A stretch of DNA of 8,249 nucleotides, taken from NCBI GenBank assembly GCA_049315745.1, contig JBMOJO010000159.1, positions 1 through 8,249 on the forward strand. Direction: 5' to 3'. Position 1 is the stretch's first letter, and each line of letters begins with the position of its first letter. This DNA is from JADJPL01 sp049315745 (lineage in GTDB: Bacteria > Bacteroidota > Bacteroidia > Chitinophagales > Saprospiraceae). Positions 5,445-8,249 of this stretch are shown here, one piece after another. The notes under the pieces were generated by a model. That model searched no databases, had not been told where the DNA came from, and saw nothing but the letters and a program-made list of their open reading frames with translations. The position numbers and the translations under genes are program-made.

Positions 5445-6113
5445 ATGAAATTTTTTGTTGATACGGCCAGCCTCGCCCAAATACAGGAAGCCGGCGACTT
5501 GGGTATCCTGGACGGCGTCACTACCAACCCCTCCCTGATGGCTAAGGAGGGAATCGTCGGCGAGGAACGCGTGCTGGATCATTACCGTGCGATCTGCGGG
5601 ATCGTCAAAGGGGATGTCAGCGCAGAGGTTATTGCTACCGATTTTGCCGGTATGGTACGCGAGGGTCGTCAGCTTGCCGCACTAGCCCCCAATATCGTGG
5701 TAAAGGTACCGATGATCAAGGAGGGGGTAAAAGCAATCAGCTATTTCTCGGAGCATGGTATCCGGACTAATTGTACGCTGGTTTTTTCTGCTGCCCAGGC
5801 GATTCTCGCCGCTAAAGCGGGTGCCACGTACCTCTCCCCGTTTATCGGCAGGATTGATGATATCAACTGGGATGGCATGGGCCTGATCCGGGAGATCGCG
5901 GAGATCTATGCGATCCAGGGTTACGATACCGAGATTTTGGCAGCTTCTATACGCAGTTCCAGGCATATTGTAGAGGCGGCCAAGGCAGGTGCCGATGTCG
6001 TAACCTGCCCGCTGTCGGCAATCCTGGGGATGCTCACACATCCGCTCACGGATATCGGTCTTGAAAAGTTTCTGGCAGACCATGCCAAAGCCAACCTTGA
6101 GCAGACGGTTTAG
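5445..6113 (+). CDS. tal: Transaldolase, small TalC/FSA-like subfamily
   Basis: A 222-residue TIM-barrel aldolase that transfers a dihydroxyacetone unit between sugar phosphates in the non-oxidative pentose phosphate pathway. The length fits the short subfamily (about 215-225). K87 in VVKVPM is the Schiff-base lysine. D6, N28, T111, R136 (SPFIGRIDD) and S168 match the known active-site and phosphate-binding set. Two positions that separate transaldolase from fructose-6-phosphate aldolase read as transaldolase: E61 where E. coli FSA has Gln59, and F133 where FSA has Tyr131 (TalB Phe178). ATG 5445 gives the canonical start MKFFVDTA. A candidate promoter lies upstream and a good terminator downstream, so it can be a single-gene unit. 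Confidence 0.95.
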   Translation: MKFFVDTASLAQIQEAGDLGILDGVTTNPSLMAKEGIVGEERVLDHYRAICGIVKGDVSAEVIATDFAGMVREGRQLAALAPNIVVKVPMIKEGVKAISYFSEHGIRTNCTLVFSAAQAILAAKAGATYLSPFIGRIDDINWDGMGLIREIAEIYAIQGYDTEILAASIRSSRHIVEAAKAGADVVTCPLSAILGMLTHPLTDIGLEKFLADHAKANLEQTV

Positions 6114-6215
6114 ACACAGGCCCGAGGGGAGGGAAAAGGGCTGTTTCAAGCCGGTAACGCCCTTCAATAGGTATATTATTCTTTCGGACAGAGGTTATCT
6201 ATATATCAAATTTCG

Positions 6216-6244
6216 GGGGGCAGCTGCAACGCTGCTCCCTTTTT
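6216..6244 (+). terminator. Intrinsic terminator after transaldolase
   Basis: GGGGGCAGC (6216-6224) pairs with GCTGCTCCC (6231-6239), including one G-U wobble, around the loop TGCAAC, and is followed by five T. It lies between the convergent transaldolase and nucleoside phosphorylase genes. The T-tract is on the + strand side, so it mainly serves transaldolase. Confidence 0.8.
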
Positions 6245-6260
6245 CATTTAGGTGGAACGC

Positions 6261-7142
6261 TCACAACGCGGCAATTTCCGGTAGGATCTGCCGGATCATT
6301 AGATCCACCACGGCATAAGTATCCTGTACAAAAGTTTTTTTGATCCGGTTGCCGAGGATGACGTTGCAGGAAATGGCGTGGTGGCCGAGCATCCTGGACA
6401 GACCGAAGAGCGCGGAAGTCTCCATTTCAAAGTTGGCAATCCGGTATTGAAGGAAACGGAAGTGGCGCAACTGGTCAAGTTGTTCTGCCCCGATACGGAC
6501 AGGCCCGCGCAGCCGGCGGCCCTGAGGGCCATAGAAGCCGGGGCTGGTAATCGTAATGACCTGCTCGAGTCCCGTCCCAAGCTTTTCGGCGAGGTGTGCA
6601 CTGCCTTCGAACATATAGGGCAGGGTGGGGAGCTCGAAATGGAAAGATAAAAATTCCTGGAAATCATCAAAGAGCTGTGCCTCCCGCAGCGTGGGCGTTG
6701 TCTGATAGAAGTGCATGAGGTTGTCAAACCCGAGGCCAAAGCGCGACAGGACGATTTGCCCGGGCGCGATATCTTCCTGCAGCGAACCACTGGTGCCCAG
6801 CCGGATAATATTCAGGGTACGGTGATTTGCTTTGGGAACCCTTTGGGCAAAATCGTAGTTGGCTAAAGCATCCAGCTCGTTGATCGCGATATCCATATTA
6901 TCGGGCCCGATGCCGGTCGAGAGCACGGTGAGGCGTTTTCTGCCGATATAGCCGGTATGGGTGACGAATTCGCGTTTCGCCACGCTTAATTCGATGGTAT
7001 CGAAATGGCCGGAAATTCTGGCAACCCTTTCGGGATCGCCCACCGTGATGACCGTGTCGGCAATATCTTCGGGTGCGAGGCCGAGATGGTAGATTTTCCC
7101 GTCGGGGGTAAGTACCAGTTCTGATTGCGGCGTTTGCTGCAT
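6261..7142 (-). CDS. udp: Uridine phosphorylase-like nucleoside phosphorylase
   Basis: A 293-residue member of the PNP/UDP phosphorylase family (NP-I fold) that splits nucleosides with phosphate into base and (deoxy)ribose-1-phosphate. Motifs in order: VGDPERV (34-40, phosphate binding), STGIGPDN (75-82), IRLGTSGSLQ (113-122) and FEMETSAL (238-245, ribose binding). FYGPQGR (203-209) aligns with FYPGQER of E. coli uridine phosphorylase, keeping the uracil-reading Gln and Arg (Q207, R209). This favours uridine over purine substrates. It is longer than E. coli Udp (253 residues), partly through an extended N-terminus. The gene lies 54 bases after cmk on the same strand, suggesting co-transcription and a joint pyrimidine salvage role. 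Substrate range is inferred. Confidence 0.88.
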   Translation of the reverse strand: MQQTPQSELVLTPDGKIYHLGLAPEDIADTVITVGDPERVARISGHFDTIELSVAKREFVTHTGYIGRKRLTVLSTGIGPDNMDIAINELDALANYDFAQRVPKANHRTLNIIRLGTSGSLQEDIAPGQIVLSRFGLGFDNLMHFYQTTPTLREAQLFDDFQEFLSFHFELPTLPYMFEGSAHLAEKLGTGLEQVITITSPGFYGPQGRRLRGPVRIGAEQLDQLRHFRFLQYRIANFEMETSALFGLSRMLGHHAISCNVILGNRIKKTFVQDTYAVVDLMIRQILPEIAAL

Positions 7143-7196
7143 AACCGTTTTATTTAACAGAGTTTTCGTGACAGGCTTCTCCGGTCTTCAGAACGG

Positions 7197-7877
7197 CTAT
7201 TCACCTGCGGCAATTCTTGCCCTGGCCAAGGTAAGGGTCACGAGCAACTGCTCCTGCTCGGTGAGGTTTGAATTATCTATAACGATGCAGTCGGGCGCTT
7301 TAAGCAGTGGGCTGTCGCTTCTGGTGCTGTCAATATAATCGCGTTCCAGCAAGTTTCGTCGGATTTCTTCGGGGGTGAGGGACAGCCCGGCACGCTGAAG
7401 CTGGAGCCAGCGCCTGTTTACCCGTACTTCCAGTCCTGCCGTAAGGAATATTTTGAGGGCTGCCGAGGGGAAAACGACTGTGCCGATATCCCTTCCGTCC
7501 ATTGCGATTCCCCGTTGGGCCCCCAGTAGCTGTTGCTGGCGGACTAATTGCCGGCGGACTTCAGGGATAGTGGCAACGCTGCTGACCATAGAGGCGACTT
7601 CTATGCCACGTATCTGGTGTTCTACGTCCCGGCCGTTGAGCAGGGTCCTGGGGCCGGAGGGATGATTTTCAAAACCGATGTGAATTTCCGGAAGCGCGTT
7701 TACGACTGCCTGGCGCTCGGATGGTGGGATGTGATGTTGCTGGAGAAAAAGGGTTACTGCCCTGTACATCGCGCCGGAATCAATATAGGTATAGTTCAGC
7801 TCCCGGGCAACAGCTTTTGCCAGGGTGCTTTTTCCGCAGGAGGAGTAACCATCTATTGCAATGATAATACGGTTCAC
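7197..7877 (-). CDS. cmk: Cytidylate kinase
   Basis: A P-loop kinase that phosphorylates CMP and dCMP with ATP. With a GTG start at 7877 it is 226 residues, the usual length for bacterial Cmk. The Walker A motif GYSSCGKST is at 10-18, DSGAMYR at 33-39, MDGRDIGT at about 126-133, and the lid/substrate motif RDYIDSTR-SDSPL at about 179-191. The frame stays open to GTG 7955, with an ATG at 7916 (239 residues). I prefer GTG 7877 because it starts one residue or two before the first conserved strand (NRIIIAIDG), while GTG 7955 lies in an arm of the terminator at 7944-7989. ATG 7916 remains a reasonable alternative. It is probably the first gene of a unit with the nucleoside phosphorylase. Confidence 0.95.
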   Translation of the reverse strand: MNRIIIAIDGYSSCGKSTLAKAVARELNYTYIDSGAMYRAVTLFLQQHHIPPSERQAVVNALPEIHIGFENHPSGPRTLLNGRDVEHQIRGIEVASMVSSVATIPEVRRQLVRQQQLLGAQRGIAMDGRDIGTVVFPSAALKIFLTAGLEVRVNRRWLQLQRAGLSLTPEEIRRNLLERDYIDSTRSDSPLLKAPDCIVIDNSNLTEQEQLLVTLTLARARIAAGE

Positions 7878-7943
7878 ACTGAATATCTGAGGATGAATAA
7901 AGGGCGCCTGTCGCATTTGCCGGATACCATTGCGAAGGTTCGA

Positions 7944-7989
7944 AAACAAAATCACCGGCTTTGCACATTAAATGCCGGTGATTTTGTTT
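7944..7989 (-). terminator. Strong, possibly bidirectional intrinsic terminator
   Basis: Perfect 16-bp arms (7944-7959 and 7974-7989) around a 14-base loop. The stem has a GC core (ACCGGC/GCCGGT) and an A/T outer part, so on the - strand it reads GCCGGT followed by GATTTTGTTTT. It follows the DUF2795-type gene by about 33 bases and precedes cmk, separating the two transcripts. By symmetry it could also act on + strand transcription. Confidence 0.8.
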
Positions 7990-8022
7990 CGGGCCGCAGG
8001 CAGCGCACAGCGTGTGTACCTG

Positions 8023-8244
8023 TCAGTATTCGTCTTCGTTGAAAAGAAAGTCATCTTTTCGCGGGTAGTCGGGCCAGATATCTTCGATCCCCTCGTACAT
8101 TTCCCCTTCGTCTTCCATTTCCTGGAGATTTTCGATTACTTCGAGGGGAGCCCCGGAACGAATGGCATAATCAATCAGCTCATCCCGGGTGGCAGGCCAG
8201 GGGGCATCTTCCAGATATTGGGCGAGTTCTAATGTCCAATACAT
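8023..8244 (-). CDS. DUF2795-type small acidic protein
   Basis: A 73-residue acidic protein (MYWTLELAQYLEDAPWPATR at the N-terminus, ending LFNEDEY). The pattern of a short N-terminal helix, the APWPATRDELIDYAIRSG core and the DIWPDYP motif matches the small DUF2795 proteins common in Bacteroidota, whose function is unknown. The core resembles a compact helical domain and the C-terminus is strongly acidic; there is no signal peptide or membrane segment. The gene is complete, with the ATG at 8242-8244, five bases from the window edge, so its promoter is not visible. The hairpin terminator at 7944-7989 suggests it ends its own transcript before cmk. Confidence 0.85.
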   Translation of the reverse strand: MYWTLELAQYLEDAPWPATRDELIDYAIRSGAPLEVIENLQEMEDEGEMYEGIEDIWPDYPRKDDFLFNEDEY

Positions 8245-8249
8245 AGGTA

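Overview
The window looks like the chromosome of a Bacteroidota bacterium, perhaps Saprospiria- or Chitinophagia-like. The evidence is a short 288-residue primary sigma factor beginning MRQLKIT, a 73-residue acidic DUF2795-type protein of the form common in that phylum, a TAnnTTTG-type promoter box, and A-rich leaders without clear Shine-Dalgarno sequences. Most genes are core housekeeping genes.

Layout. Positions 1-72 hold the end of a repeat element that continues off the left edge. On the + strand follow pnp (polynucleotide phosphorylase, 152-2377), rpoD (primary sigma factor, 2738-3604), an unrecognised protein with an N-terminal hydrophobic segment (3945-4625), a Nudix-like protein without a Nudix box (4960-5373) and a small-type transaldolase (5445-6113). 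A GC hairpin plus T-tract at 6216-6244 closes this block. On the - strand, reading right to left, are a DUF2795-type protein (8244-8023), a strong hairpin terminator (7989-7944), cytidylate kinase cmk (7877-7197) and a uridine phosphorylase-like enzyme (7142-6261). The last two probably share a transcript and a nucleotide-salvage role. PNPase (which releases NDPs, including CDP) and Cmk (CMP/dCMP to CDP/dCDP) also meet in pyrimidine nucleotide metabolism.

The striking part is the three + strand gaps pnp/rpoD, rpoD/hypothetical and hypothetical/Nudix-like, plus the left edge. They carry a family of composite repeats about 150-180 bp long. Each full copy has terminal inverted repeats (GGTTGTGTAAAAAG / CTTTTTACACAACC), a small GCCGCC hairpin, a central 59-63 nt near-perfect palindrome, and a small GGCGC-GAA-GCGCC hairpin. 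The four long palindromes differ in arm sequence, but almost every difference is matched by a complementary change in the other arm, and all share a GCGAAGC apex, a sequence known to form an exceptionally stable DNA mini-hairpin. Copies occur in both orientations and one appears nested in another, which suggests a non-autonomous mobile element (MITE- or REP/BIME-like). No transposase lies in the window. I do not recognise the family from memory, and no database search was possible.
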